DNA of 64,000 nt, taken from the NCBI GenBank assembly GCA_024305405.1, contig JAKNDB010000098.1:4189154-4253153 (forward strand), read 5' to 3'. The stretch comes from Dirofilaria immitis (Eukaryota > Nematoda > Chromadorea > Rhabditida > Onchocercidae). Of this stretch, positions 52,516 through 64,000 are shown piece after piece (position 1 is the first letter of the stretch; each line of letters starts with the position of its first letter). Below the pieces are notes generated by a model. That model worked only from the letters and a program-made list of their open reading frames with translations. It was not told the DNA's origin and did not search any database. A program made the translations under genes and the position numbers.

Positions 52516-55271
52516 ATGGCTGTACTGGTACCAATCATACCATGCGTATTTATTTTTCTACTCTGTCTTCTTATTGGCTTTGTTGGCAATACCGCGCTAA
52601 TTCTGGCTACTATTCAGAACAAGTATATTATTGATTGATTGAAAATTTATGATTATTTTTCGATCATTAGTGATTATTTGATCGATCCGTGATAATATTT
52701 TCTTTGATTATTAATCGTTGTTCCGTCGCCTAATTTTTGCATGAAATGTAAAAAGAGAAAAGCGAGACATAAAGCAGCTATGATTATCCGATTAATTTAC
52801 TATTGGAATTAATATAATCTCTAATCTAAATGATTCAAAGATTCAAAGAACGTTTAGGAAACAAAGATAGGGAAAGTAAGATAAACGTTGACAAAGGAAA
52901 GTTCGAATTTACGTACTTATAATTTTTTTGTTTGAACATAAATGGTTTGCAACCAAAAATTTACAATTTCCGTATCAAATGATAAATTTTAACACCAAGT
53001 TCATAAACGAAATTGTGTGCATCTGGTGACATTCTTCATCAAAATAATTTTGGAATTCTTATAATTCACAAGAATTTCAGGCAACTACAGAATGTTAGCA
53101 ACATATTTATAGCATTGTGTGCATTTGGTGACATTCTTCATCAAATGGGTCATATACCATTTGCGTACTTTATTTTTACCGGAATTACTTTTGTACCATT
53201 ACGGACATGCATTTGGGCACAGTTAATACCCAATATTGGTTTAAATTTTACAGCCATTATATTATTTTCCATTGGTGTGGATCGAGTTATTGCTGTCTTA
53301 AAACCTCTAAGGTAAATATTTGAATAGAACAGAGAAATGTGCTACGATAACTGGCAGTTGCGTTTCGCAGATAATGGGATTAAATTATTCGTTATCATCT
53401 TATAAAGTCGAATTTATTTCTGAATATAAACTATTACTATCATTTGCAGATACCGAAAAATAAAAAAAAGCTTTATATTCCAGTAATGATCCTACCAGCT
53501 GTACTTTATTCAACCGCCATGCTCATATTGGTTTTAATAAGTGACAGAAATAAAAAGTAAGTTAGATTTTAGGACATAATTATTGATTTATGCCAGTATT
53601 AATTTGAAATCATATTTGTGCTAAAACGCCTCAGTGTGAGAAAATAATTTTTTGATAAGATCGACAAAATACTATTTTATTACTTGTTGAAAAAACTTTT
53701 TATTTCATTTACTTTTGAAAAAATGAGGCAAATTTTGTTTTGGTTGCTAAGAGGAAAAAATATTGATGCTAAAACTGATAATGAGCCTAAAGAAAGTCTT
53801 GTTACTAAAACGATAAAAGAATAAAGCTTTAAAATTTCATAATAAAGGAAAGTCAAAAGTTTAAAAAGAAATATAAAATATTCAACTTTTGAAATTATGT
53901 TAATATAAAAAATATTTTCAAATATTTCGTAAAAAATATGGTTGCGCACTCTATACTCTATTTATATTCATTAATTATCACTGATTTCTTTCCGTTTCAT
54001 TTGCAGCGTTAAAGTAATCTGTGTTGTGGTAGCGATATATAGTGGTCAAGCAAGTTTGATTTGGAGTATCTTATCAACCTTTCTTATTTTTGCAACAATT
54101 ATTCTTTATGCAGTACTGAGTCGAGTCGTAGTGAAAACTAGAACAAGTAAGTTATTTCATTAATTAATAAAACACATACAAATAAAATTTCAATTTGAAC
54201 GACGCTTGTCCAAAATATTCCACATATGATGTCGATATTATTGTAAATGTTCGTCGCCTTGTTTTTTTTTTCAGCTTTTTTTCAACTGCTATTTTATCAT
54301 TTTATATAGGTTCATATCCATTACACGAAAGTTTAATTAATAATGAATAGTCGAAATAGTTGCCGTAGTAATACGTCATTTCTAATTTCAGCAGCCATAA
54401 ACTTCGAGTTATTACAGTCATTAAAGATAATCGTAGCATTTATCGGATTGGGACAGCTATCATCAGAGATAATTTATCTATCGACTGTTTTATTCAGTTT
54501 TTCTGAAACGACGGCGTTTTATATAGGATGCTATGCGGGAATATTTACTAATATAAACATTTCATGCAACTGGTTATTTTATTATTGGCGAAGGTCAAAA
54601 TTACTACAGTAATTTTTTTTTATGAAACATCAAAAAGAACATTTTAACATTGAAATATTGTGTTGGAAGTACCAATGACATTTCCAACAAAAATAATAAT
54701 AGCAGTATTTGATGAAATCTGCAGCGATAACCGTAAAAAATGTTATTGTAGTACGGCATATCGGAAAGAGCTCAAAAGACAATTCAGGAAACTTTGGTGC
54801 GTGAAGAATACTGTAAAGCTGTCGTCAACATATACAATGCAGCACGTGTCCACTATTCATCGGTAAGAACTCCATAATAGTATATCCCAGACTTAAATTT
54901 CCGAAGAAAAGTTTATTATTTTTCTCCTTTTTTGTGTAATTATGTTCAAAGAATTTTCAATTTCCTTTTCCTATCTTATCTTTCTCGTTTTTGAATTAAC
55001 CTAAACAAACAGTAGAAAGATTTGCAAACCAGGGTTTATATTACATTGACGCCAACAGAAGTGTAGTTTCTAAATGGTTTTACTAATAAGGTGATTTCGT
55101 ATCTTCAGGAGAAATTCGAAAGTTCAACAACATGAAGCACAGTTCAACAGTGGATCGATAGTGACCCAAAAGCAGCAGCAACAGCAATGGTGTGGCGAAA
55201 AAACAACAGAAGTAACAAAGGGAAAATACAACAACGTAGTGAACATTCAGACGACTGTTGGTATCCTTTAG
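52516..55271 (+). CDS. SRSX-type seven-transmembrane chemoreceptor
   Basis: A rhodopsin-like nematode receptor, probably in a sensory neuron membrane. Seven exons join in phase: 52516-52622, 53081-53311, 53450-53556, 54007-54146, 54392-54593, 54752-54862 and 55109-55271 (stop TAG), about 353 residues. TM1 carries [11 protein letters not shown]2 carries [17 protein letters not shown]3 ends in [15 protein letters not shown] (the DRY-like motif), and TM7 carries [14 protein letters not shown], followed by [13 protein letters not shown]. These are SRSX hallmarks. The tail is Gln-rich. The third exon needs one more base in the A-run at 53462-53469 to read from RYRK into [11 protein letters not shown]. 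Without it the frame stops at once, so the gene is either a recent pseudogene or carries an assembly error. The ligand is unknown. Confidence 0.85.
53010..53042 (+). repeat. Duplicated exon fragment inside receptor intron 1
   Basis: About 33 bp (TGTGTGCATCTGGTGACATTC and following) repeat a stretch of exon 2 at 53115-53147 with one or two changes. It is unspliced in the model. Confidence 0.85.
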
Positions 55272-55590
55272 TATTCGTGATGTGATATTCGTTTCATCTC
55301 TCTTATTTTATGAGCGTGATATCTTACAATATCATATAAGGTATCGGCATAGCGATGTTAAAGCAACAAATTAGAAAATTAATCTCAACAAGTAGCGTCG
55401 AGAAAGTTTCTTTGCATTGTGGTACAGACAAATTTGGCAAAGATGACGAAGGATTGATTTGTTCATCTATGTTATAAGGCGAAGTAGAGTCAGATAATAT
55501 CACAAATTTAGTCAGTTGATTACAGTAGAAGAATGGATTTGGTGTAGATAAATTGGAGAAGAATGTTGCCTATGAATGAGTTGAATGAAC

Positions 55591-56815
55591 GCTGATATTG
55601 ATTAACTGTCAATCACTGCTTGAAGCATCACCAGCTGACCGCGAGAAGCTCTTTTTGTATCGTGATTCCTTGGTCTTTGCACTAATTGCTGGCTTACACG
55701 ATATTAATATATGAAGAGTGCAGTTATCATAACGAAGAATGAGATGTATGTATCAAATATGCACACAAGTTTTCATCGTTACGGTACTCCAGATAATTGG
55801 CATCAATTTTAATATTTCGAGGTACACATAGAGATGAGATAACAAGGGCGTTTGTATTTGGATAAATGATTCATTTATTTATGGAATATTACAGATTCTT
55901 TAATTATTTCGTCACAAAGTTATTTCTGCATAATTTCGGACATTCTGACAAGTAGTGGTTGGAAATTTGCTTTCTGAAATTACACTAAATGAGCTTAAAT
56001 TCTCAACTAAGGATATAAAATTGATAGTAACAAGTTGACTATGAGGTAAGAAAGAAACCAATGAAATAGCTGCCGGTATACAGTTATTTAATTACACTCA
56101 TCAATAATTTCTATTTTTTGGAAATTCCATTGTAAAATCCTTGATAATTGCTTCTATTATATTACAACCATTTTGTTGAATTTTTATGTAAAGCCTAATC
56201 TTCTTCCTGAAAACTTCTAATACAACCAGTATTACTACTCTCAATCCCTATTGCTTAAGATTTTTGTTCTAAATGCAATCCATCGAAATTTTAATTTTGA
56301 AGCGATAGGATTCAGTAACTGATTCCTATTACTTCAACTTCTACTATCTTTATAAGGAGTGCAACGAACTAAAAATTTTTAGATTCTTTCTGCACATTGC
56401 TTTTCAGGATTTTCCAGTATCTTTCCAATTTCTCAGATTTCAAACGTCTTGTTTTTTTTACTGACTCTTAATCTTTCATATACTCTTCGGCACTCTTTCT
56501 ATTTGCAAAATCAGCATATCTTTTATAATCGAATATATTAACATTTTCGGCATTCTTGCTTCAGTGAAGCGAATTTAATTTCTCTGTCATACATCCTAGT
56601 AGGATAGTAAATATCAAAGAGGATTTTGAATAAATATAAAGTATTCTAAAATATGACGGGTAGTTTAACTTCATGACCAAAATTATTCATATCAAATATT
56701 TGGCTATGAAATTTATATTTATTCGAATAAAAATCGGTGATATAAAAGCACATTTGGATTCTTCCCTCTTATGTGAAGTGATAAGTTTGCATATTTCACA
56801 ATGTCTGTATTTCAA
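55591..56815 (+). repeat. Downstream copy of receptor-flanking duplication
   Basis: Diverged, shorter counterpart of 50214-52330, in the same orientation. In the first copy the receptor start lies about 190 bp after the homologous end; here no receptor exon follows. It is likely the remnant of a tandem duplication that included the receptor's upstream region. Confidence 0.75.
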
Positions 56816-58253
56816 CGCAAATACAGACTTGCTCTCATATCATACTTAGAAGATAACTCATATCAAAAACAATTCGTTTTTCTAAATAAAAAAGAATTTT
56901 AAATTAAAAAAAATTCCGTTTGTATTTTTAACTACATTTATTATACGATTATGTTAGCAACAATGCCATATAATAGATGCCTGGCGAATAAATCGGCTTC
57001 ATGATTAATGGCAGCTTCATGAATAGTCGACGGACAGATACATCGAAACGGCATAATCTTTTGAGACTTCAAGCTATTTCATTTTTCACTTTCTGCAATA
57101 ATTACTGCTGAGAAAAGAAAATTTATATAGCTTTTCTTCTTCTTCAAAATTGGAGAACAGAATCCTCTTCCTTATTTCTCGTTTATTGGAGATTGCTAGC
57201 TAGAAATTGGTGGATTTTGGTTATTATGGCTCGATTAGGTCGACAATAGATTTTATTTGGATTTGTATAATATTATAACAATATCGCACTTATATAATAG
57301 TTACAGCATCGTATCTTCTTTTAGCTTTCTCGTTCTCTTTTTGCTTCACTACTACTGTTACTCGTGCCGTCGATGTAGCTGTCGAATTGAGCTTCAGCTG
57401 TGGTCGAATTCGCACTGTCCTTCAAGTAATTGTTGTCAAGTAACTGATTCCAACTCCGAAATCCTTCACTTTCAAATGTTTCGGAGCTCCCCGCTTATCT
57501 GGATCGCAAGCTATTTCATTTTTTACTTTCGCAGTAATTACATCAAATTAGTTAAGTTAGGAAATTTGTCAGAATTTACGCATTTCCTAATTCATTTGTC
57601 GAGAACAAACTCGAAATTATCCAAACAACTATACCTAATCTCTAATTAAACCCAAATACATCCCTATTCCCATAAGAATTATCTTATAAATCATTGTTTG
57701 TAATCGCTCTAAAGAATTTTCTTTGTTTCGGTAACCAACACTTTCCCATCTCACAACCCTTTGTTTTAATTCCGCTTTTATACTCATCCTTCTTCCTCAT
57801 CAATGTTCTAAGCAGGCTATATATGCCAATGTAATCAAATATTCAGTCATGCACTGCTTACGAATTCATTGTAAAAAAAAAACTATTCTTTTCCTTTCTA
57901 ATCTGATCCCCAATCAAATCGTAACCTAACACCTTTTAAATTAATACGTTTTAAAAACCTCCCATTTTTACTTCCCGTATCCTCTTTCGTTTATCATTCC
58001 TGCGCAACCGTTTTTTACGATATTTTTCCTTTTCGTTTCCTATTGGAATATTTTTCGCTGTATTCGTTAAAATAAAACCCCAAAGAAATACGTTCCTTTG
58101 CGACGTTAAAGACAAATCTCACTCCACCGCGGCAAATTCATATCCTGATCCGATTCAAGCCACTAATCAACTACAGTTCCCAAATCCACAAATCATAACC
58201 AAAGATTCACAACATTTCTGGTGCAAAGAGCCGGGGACATATCGTCAATCATC
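56816..58253. other. Possible LTR and leader of the BEL element
   Basis: Lies directly before the gag relic. TGTTAGCAACAATGCC at 56952 resembles the start of a long terminal repeat, but no second copy lies in the window, so this is a guess. A ~35-bp segment at about 57070-57105 recurs at about 57510-57543. The 130-codon open frame at 57257-57649 has no recognisable domain. Confidence 0.25.
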
Positions 58254-59186
58254 ATGAAAGCCGTTGAACCCACAAAAGATAAATTATCGAAACTTCTTAA
58301 CGAAATTTCCCAATTAAATTTAGCCCCTTAGAAAATGACATAGCCAGAAGAAACAGTCAAACATTATGAGGAACGGAAGAGGATTAATCAAGAAAAACTA
58401 CCATGCCTCGAGCTCTCCATATCGAGACATTGGAAGCAATAAGCAACGAACGGAAGCAATTTATTCAACAAATCCAAGAATCAAAAGAAGAGAAGAGGAG
58501 GAGAGATACACTGAAATGGTCGACGAAGATAAAGGTATGCTGAATTTAATCATAGATGCTAAAGAAATCATAGTTCTTTTAAAATTGTATAAAAATGATA
58601 CTGAACTAATTCTCCAACGCTTAAGAAAGAAAGTTATTTCAAAATTGTTTAAAAATTGTAAGCAAACAGCCAACTCAAATACCAAGATGTCCAACAGTCA
58701 ACCTTCCTCACCTACCCACTTTTAGTGGCAACCCAAATCAATGGAGGTAATTTTGGAGTAGTTTCGACGCCTATACACCAGCAAACAATCCTTGATATCC
58801 AAAAATTAAATTATCATATCGCTTGTCTCAGAGAGGAGGCCTTGCAAACCACTAAAGGTTACGATACGACATCATTCCGGAGAACTAACCGTCATCATCA
58901 GAAATATTCTTGTCGAGACGTTCGAACAATTCTATACGATCAAAAGATCGCAGTACAACGAATTGCACTCCATCAAAAGGAATGATCGAGAACGAAGACA
59001 ATAATGGAAGCCACAGAACGGATACTCCGACAACTGAAAGCCACTGGTGAAAATCTAGAGCAATCCAATATCGAAATAACGGTAGAAAGCAAATTACCTG
59101 CCTGGATCCTGGGCAAAGTTTATCAACAAAAAGATCAAGAACCATGGTCGGTAAATAAGCTCTGTCGAGAATTTTCTCGAAACTAA
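58254..59186 (+). mobile_element. Degenerate BEL/Pao retrotransposon gag fragment
   Basis: The BEL/Pao gag signature (DUF1759-like) is visible in pieces: LPTFSGNPNQW, then FWSSFDA, DIQKLNYHIACLREEAL with GYD, and NIEITVESKLPAWILGKVYQ at the end. The first ~25 codons are interrupted by a stop, the coiled acidic region lies in another frame, the motif around QWR*FW contains a TAA, and further shifts follow. No protease, reverse transcriptase or integrase follows, so this is a 5' fragment unable to act by itself. Confidence 0.8.
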
Positions 59187-59528
59187 TTTTTAATTATAAA
59201 TATTTCTAAATCTTTATTTTTCTATGAACCATTGCTTATAAAATGTAAACCATTCTCATGGCGCCGTTTCCAGCGGATGTTCTCATTCCATAAAAATTGT
59301 CTTATGTCTAAATAATTTAATCCAACCATTTCATCAAATGGTTTATCTTACAGTTTTAATGAGTAAAACCATTTCTTCTCATAAAAATTTTTATCTTCAA
59401 TTTTCTCCACTTGCTTCAAGTATAAATATGTCCATCCTTGTAAATCTCCTCCTTACAAAATTTTTTTATAAAAGACTATGAGTTTGTGGTCCAGCGGGCT
59501 TATTTTCCGCAGTTTACACAGTTTTCTA
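59187..59528. other. Non-coding gap after the gag fragment
   Basis: AT-rich, no gene recognised. Confidence 0.4.
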
Positions 59529-59693
59529 CAGTTTCATCGAAGTCACCGTTCCCGTTTTCTTCAAAATAATTATTACATTCTTCTTGTGCTGCAACCTTAC
59601 AAATCCCAAATTCATCCACAAAGAACCCTTCTTTACCAAACACAACTTCCACCAAATTCAAACCTCAGTTCAGTCTAATCAAAAAGTTAACAA
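59529..59693 (-). pseudogene. Copy of an exon fragment (165-bp direct repeat A)
   Basis: Nearly identical to 61072-61236. Read on the minus strand it encodes an acidic peptide beginning NLVEVVFGKEGFFVDEF and ending NGDFDET. After that point the two copies part: this one reads a few more codons to a stop, the other runs into the inverted-repeat arm. A GT follows DET here, which could be a donor. Product unknown. Confidence 0.6.
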
Positions 59694-60102
59694 TTTTGCT
59701 ATTGTAGATGTCTAACTTGTATATTTTTAATATATTATGTAAGAAATAATCTACATAATAATGAAATAATTACTGTTATTCAATAAGATAAAGATTTTCT
59801 ATTCTCAAAAATTTAATTTTTTTTTCAATTTGGTGCTAATATGTATCATGAAAATTATATTAAAAAGAGTGACTCCTGATGTATTGCAAGAAATGTAATT
59901 TTTCTTTTCTTTAAATTCGTTGATAACTTCAGAACAATACCGCTTTTTTGAAACACCAATTTTTAAAATAGGGCAGTTGAAAAGAAGAAAACAAAAAAAA
60001 TGATGCAGAGTAAAAAAGCGAGAATCGAATTGAAAATAAGCATGCGGTGATAATTGTGCATTAAATATATCATGTATTATTATGATCTCAGATGGTTATT
60101 TA
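59694..60102. other. Spacer before inverted-repeat arm
   Basis: AT-rich. The inverted-repeat arm may extend into this stretch, since its partner runs off the end of the window. Confidence 0.4.
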
Positions 60103-61072
60103 TTTCTGATAGTTGCATTAAAAAACAAGAAATTCAAATAATATTAATTCCTGAATGTACACATCAGTAATTGTGACAATGAAATGATAAAAAGAAAATA
60201 ACAATGGTCAAAAAATAAATCATAACAAAACTTTATGAATTCGGAATCAAATATATAGAACGAAACAATATAGAAGGAAAAAAGCTAAAATCGATGTCAA
60301 AATTAACTGCAATATGCTATAATATTGCTCTGGTAAATGTATTCACGTACCGTTATCATTTTAAATAAATAATTATTTCAAATGCGAAGGCCCAAAATTC
60401 TGTTTTTGATGAATTTTGTTTGAAACAAAGAAATTCTATTAATATTAATCCCTTAATGTACATATTGCTTTATATTCTCAGAGACATTCATTAAACTATT
60501 TATTTATAACAAGTACGTTTGTAATGTTGGATGGAACTCTATTCTTCTTTATCTTGGCTTTCTAGCATCATGATTCGTGTATCACACATTCAATTAGCAT
60601 ATATCAGTTCAACAGCGGTAAAGTTATGTTCGGCAACTTTAAGTTTTATAATAACAGAAAATGAAGTGAAACAAAACTTGTAGATATCTCAGCAATGTTT
60701 TCGAATTAGAGGAGGAACTATAATCTTGTAAATAAATGTTATAAAAAAATAGAATATTATGGATTGCGCATGAAAATATAAGTAATAAAGTGAAAAAAGT
60801 GAAAACTTTAAATCAATTTTTTTTGAATATAAAAATGAATCAATTTTCATTAACTATTTTCAGCATTCAATTAACTAATAATAGAGATAACATAGAAGGT
60901 AAAACAATGCTCACAGTCCTGCATACCAAATTATTTTCTCTGTTGATATAAATGTCTTGATAATGTCGTCTGTAGGTTTAATAGCTTTGCAATGAGATAT
61001 TTCAGCTGAATCTTCATGCTTCTTTTTATTGCCCAGCAAATTACAATTTCCACTGTATTCTGCGCTATAAGC
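60103..61072 (-). repeat. Left arm of zinc-finger-locus inverted repeat
   Basis: About 970 bp nearly identical in reverse complement to 63034-64000. The boundary at 61072/63034 is sharp. The coding-like end of the arm reads AYSAEYSGNCNLLGNK on its minus strand. An A-run differs by one base between arms (five at 61023-61027, four at 63079-63082), shifting the frame that follows. Confidence 0.95.
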
Positions 61073-61204
61073 AGTTTCATCGAAGTCACCGTTCCCGTTT
61101 TCTTCAAAATAATTATTACATTCTTCTTGTGCTGCAACCTTACAAATCCCAAATTCATCCACAAAGAACCCTTCTTTACCAAACACAACTTCCACCAAAT
61201 TCAA
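60911..61204 (-). pseudogene. Chimeric open frame spanning repeat A and the inverted arm
   Basis: A 97-codon frame whose first part (NLVEVVFGKEG...FDET) is the 165-bp repeat and whose second part (AYSAEYSGNCNLLGNK...) is the inverted-repeat arm, joined exactly at the arm boundary. No start context or splice support was found, and no known domain. It is probably a rearranged 3' exon of a gene now broken up. Confidence 0.5.
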
Positions 61205-61236
61205 ACCTCAGTTCAGTCTAATCAAAAAGTTAACAA
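61072..61236 (-). repeat. 165-bp direct repeat B
   Basis: Direct repeat of 59529-59693, ending at the same AGTTAACAA. Its inner edge coincides with the boundary of the inverted-repeat arm. Confidence 0.9.
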
Positions 61237-61540
61237 CAGTTAATTTTAGTTTACGTTTCAGAAAAAAAGGTTTTTGAATGATTCGTTGCATTGAAATCAA
61301 GAGATAAATAACAAACCTATGATTCTCGATGAAACATGAAAAAGTTTCACTGTTAACAACTACCTATTGTCAATGAATTATTCATTAACAGAAATCATAT
61401 GACTAATTTTATTTTACGTTTCAAAAAAAGGAGTTTTGAATAATTCTTACATTGAAATCATAGAGATAGATAATCATGACTTTTATTTGCATAAATTTAC
61501 ATAAACCTATGATTTTCAATGAAACATGAGAAAGTCGTCA
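61237..61540. repeat. Diverged tandem duplication
   Basis: Two related blocks (about 61240-61350 and 61400-61540) share TTACGTTTCA, CATTGAAATCA and CTATGATT-CAATGAAACATGA landmarks in order. Confidence 0.7.
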
Positions 61541-62502
61541 TTACCTTACAAAACATATATATAGAATTAAAGATTATCAAGCTTTTTAAACTCGCTTTTT
61601 TTCTATGAATTACTTTTTATCGCCTTTTTTAGAATGAAATAAAACTGCATGATTATGCAAAAAGATTACGAGCACCGTAATACATTTCATCATGAATGAT
61701 CACTTATTCACAGAAATGTTCATCATGAGAAATGTTAAAATCAGTCTCCAAATAACATTTCAAATCAGTGCAGCGTTTATTATTCATTACGACTCATTCT
61801 CCCGTGATTTTTATATTTTATGAAAACTTTGTCCAAGTATCTTTCAGAAATACACCGCAGAATCCTTATTTCAGCCATTACTATTTATCGAATAAATTCC
61901 TTGTGAACCAATATGCTACTATCTTATTACTTTCTAGTAGCTACATTGTCATTCTGCATCACAGAAGAAACAGTAAGTGAACGAATTATTGCTTTCATTA
62001 CAAAAATGAAATATTCACAAATTTTCTTCTTTGGCTCTTATTCCTATCAATTTTTGCATCACTTTCGAAATAGTCAATATTTTGCGTTTGAATTCTAAGT
62101 AAAATAACATGAACTTGTACAGAAGATTTTTTAATATCTGAATCATTTCGCAAATATCAGTTCGTCAAATTTTTTTGTTTTTCCGCATCATTTCATCTCT
62201 ATTCTGCTTTCGATCAGATCACAGAAATAGTTTATAGGTTCCAGAATCACACCATAGTCAAACTTTTAATCTGCCAATATCATATTTTAATTTTTAATCA
62301 ATCAAATGAAACAGTAAAATTGATATTCGTTTCAAAATATTGTTCTAATTCTTCGAAACTTTTAAGAAATAACCAATATCGAATACTTCAAAGATTCCAC
62401 AGTATATGCACTGGTATCAATGGAATCTCTTTGCACTGTTGAGTCTGCTCAACAATTTAAAAAAAGATCAGGAAATCACTTAAGTTATAAATGAATCATT
62501 TC
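61541..62502. other. Upstream region of the zinc-finger gene
   Basis: AT-rich. The open frames at 61768-62098 carry no recognised domain. Confidence 0.4.
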
Positions 62503-62514
62503 AATTAGTTTCAG
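62503..62514 (+). promoter_or_regulatory. Splice acceptor at zinc-finger start codon
   Basis: TTAGTTTCAG directly abuts the ATG at 62515, as in a trans-spliced leader site or the start of a later exon. Confidence 0.5.
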
Positions 62515-63174
62515 ATGTCAACTGAAAGTAATTCATCAATAGAAATGGGAATAACTGATCAAATGGATTCAAGGGAATGTAATCGTACATATAAAAACAA
62601 GAAACTGTTCAAATGCTGTGTATGCGATAAGGATTTCAGTCAAAGTTGCAATCTGAAGGTGCATAATCGAATACATACGGGCGAGAAACCGTTCAAGTGC
62701 CGTGTATGCGATGAAAGATTCACCCGCAAAAGCCACCTGAATGAGCATAATCTAAGACATACAAACGAGAGACCGTTCAAATGTGATCTATGCGATAAAA
62801 GATTCAGGCGCAAATAGACGCTGAATGCGCATAAACTAATTCATACGGGCATGGAACCGTTCAAGTGCCATACATGCGGTAAGAGATTCACTCAACGTGG
62901 AAATCTGTGCGCCCATGAACGAATACATACAGGCGAAAAACCATTCAAGTGCCGTGTTTGTGATAAGGAACTCTCTCATCGTGGATATCAGGATAAGCAT
63001 GAATTGAATACGCATAAACCGTGCAAGTTTAATGCTTATAGCGCAGAATACAGTGGAAATTGTAATTTGCTGGGCAATAAAAGAAGCATGAAGATTCAGC
63101 TGAAATATCTCATTGCAAAGCTATTAAACCTACAGACGACATTATCAAGACATTTATATCAACAGAGAAAATAA
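62515..63174 (+). pseudogene. Broken C2H2 zinc-finger gene, five fingers
   Basis: Starting at the ATG, five Krueppel-type fingers with TGEKPFKC-like linkers can be read: FKCCVCDKDF, FKCRVCDERF, FKCDLCDKRF, FKCHTCGKRF and FKCRVCDKEL. Intact genes of this family bind DNA in the nucleus. A TAG interrupts the third finger after FRRK (62815-62817). The frame reopens for fingers four and five; the last has an atypical final H-x4-H. After PCKF, at 63034, the frame enters the inverted-repeat arm and reads unrelated sequence to a stop at 63174. If translated, the first open part gives 100 residues with two complete fingers. An assembly or sequencing error at the TAG cannot be excluded, but the fused 3' end argues for a degraded copy. 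Confidence 0.75.
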
Positions 63175-64000
63175 TTTGGTATGCAGGACTGTGAGCATTG
63201 TTTTACCTTCTATGTTATCTCTATTATTAGTTAATTGAATGCTGAAAATAGTTAATGAAAATTGATTCATTTTTATATTCAAAAAAATTGATTTAAAGTT
63301 TTCACTTTTTCACTTTATTACTTATATTTTCATGCGCAATCCATAATATTCTATTTTTTTATAACATTTATTTACAAGATTATAGTTCCTCCTCTAATTC
63401 GAAAACATTGCTGAGATATCTACAAGTTTTGTTTCACTTCATTTTCTGTTATTATAAAACTTAAAGTTGCCGAACATAACTTTACCGCTGTTGAACTGAT
63501 ATATGCTAATTGAATGTGTGATACACGAATCATGATGCTAGAAAGCCAAGATAAAGAAGAATAGAGTTCCATCCAACATTACAAACGTACTTGTTATAAA
63601 TAAATAGTTTAATGAATGTCTCTGAGAATATAAAGCAATATGTACATTAAGGGATTAATATTAATAGAATTTCTTTGTTTCAAACAAAATTCATCAAAAA
63701 CAGAATTTTGGGCCTTCGCATTTGAAATAATTATTTATTTAAAATGATAACGGTACGTGAATACATTTACCAGAGCAATATTATAGCATATTGCAGTTAA
63801 TTTTGACATCGATTTTAGCTTTTTTCCTTCTATATTGTTTCGTTCTATATATTTGATTCCGAATTCATAAAGTTTTGTTATGATTTATTTTTTGACCATT
63901 GTTATTTTCTTTTTATCATTTCATTGTCACAATTACTGATGTGTACATTCAGGAATTAATATTATTTGAATTTCTTGTTTTTTAATGCAACTATCAGAAA
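63034..64000 (+). repeat. Right arm of zinc-finger-locus inverted repeat
   Basis: Reverse complement of 60103-61072. It reaches the edge of the window, so its full length is unknown. Confidence 0.95.

Noticed and set aside
60911..61204. 97-codon frame as an intact gene
   Set aside because: It crosses a repeat boundary and has no start or splice support.

Overview
The window looks like nuclear DNA of a parasitic nematode, most likely a spirurid or filarial worm. Intergenic DNA is extremely AT-rich, exons are short (mostly 60-270 bp), introns end in T-rich TTTCAG-type acceptors, several genes open with an acceptor a few bases before the ATG (as expected for spliced-leader trans-splicing), and one gene is a nematode-type SRSX chemoreceptor. 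The species call is inference; no rRNA or mitochondrial marker is present.

Layout. 1-11.6 kb: AT-rich DNA with trinucleotide arrays and no gene I can prove. 11.6-13.5 kb (minus): a four-exon gene for a secreted protein with a signal peptide, a long acidic Ser-Gly tandem-repeat core and an eight-cysteine tail. 16.7-25.2 kb: a repeat island with two ~787-bp inverted arms, a third rearranged copy and a nearby ~320-bp direct duplication. 26.6-30.7 kb (minus): a FRA10AC1 homologue (spliceosome-associated) and an isoprenylcysteine carboxyl methyltransferase (ICMT). 35.1-45.0 kb (plus): a complete 21-exon vigilin gene with 14-15 KH domains. 46.5-49.5 kb (minus): a RING-like protein gene and a small 79-residue protein gene. 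52.5-55.3 kb (plus): a seven-exon SRSX-type receptor, flanked on both sides by diverged copies of the same non-coding DNA. 58.3-59.2 kb: a degenerate BEL/Pao gag. 59.5-64 kb: a ~970-bp inverted repeat around a broken C2H2 zinc-finger gene.

The genes do not form one pathway. Vigilin, FRA10AC1 and ICMT are housekeeping genes (mRNA/tRNA binding, splicing, prenyl-protein processing); the repeat protein, the receptor and the zinc-finger locus are the lineage-specific part. The most interesting item is the secreted Ser-Gly acidic repeat protein. A technical theme runs through the window: four otherwise intact genes each need a single-base change in a homopolymer run to read through, which points to assembly indels more than to pseudogenes.
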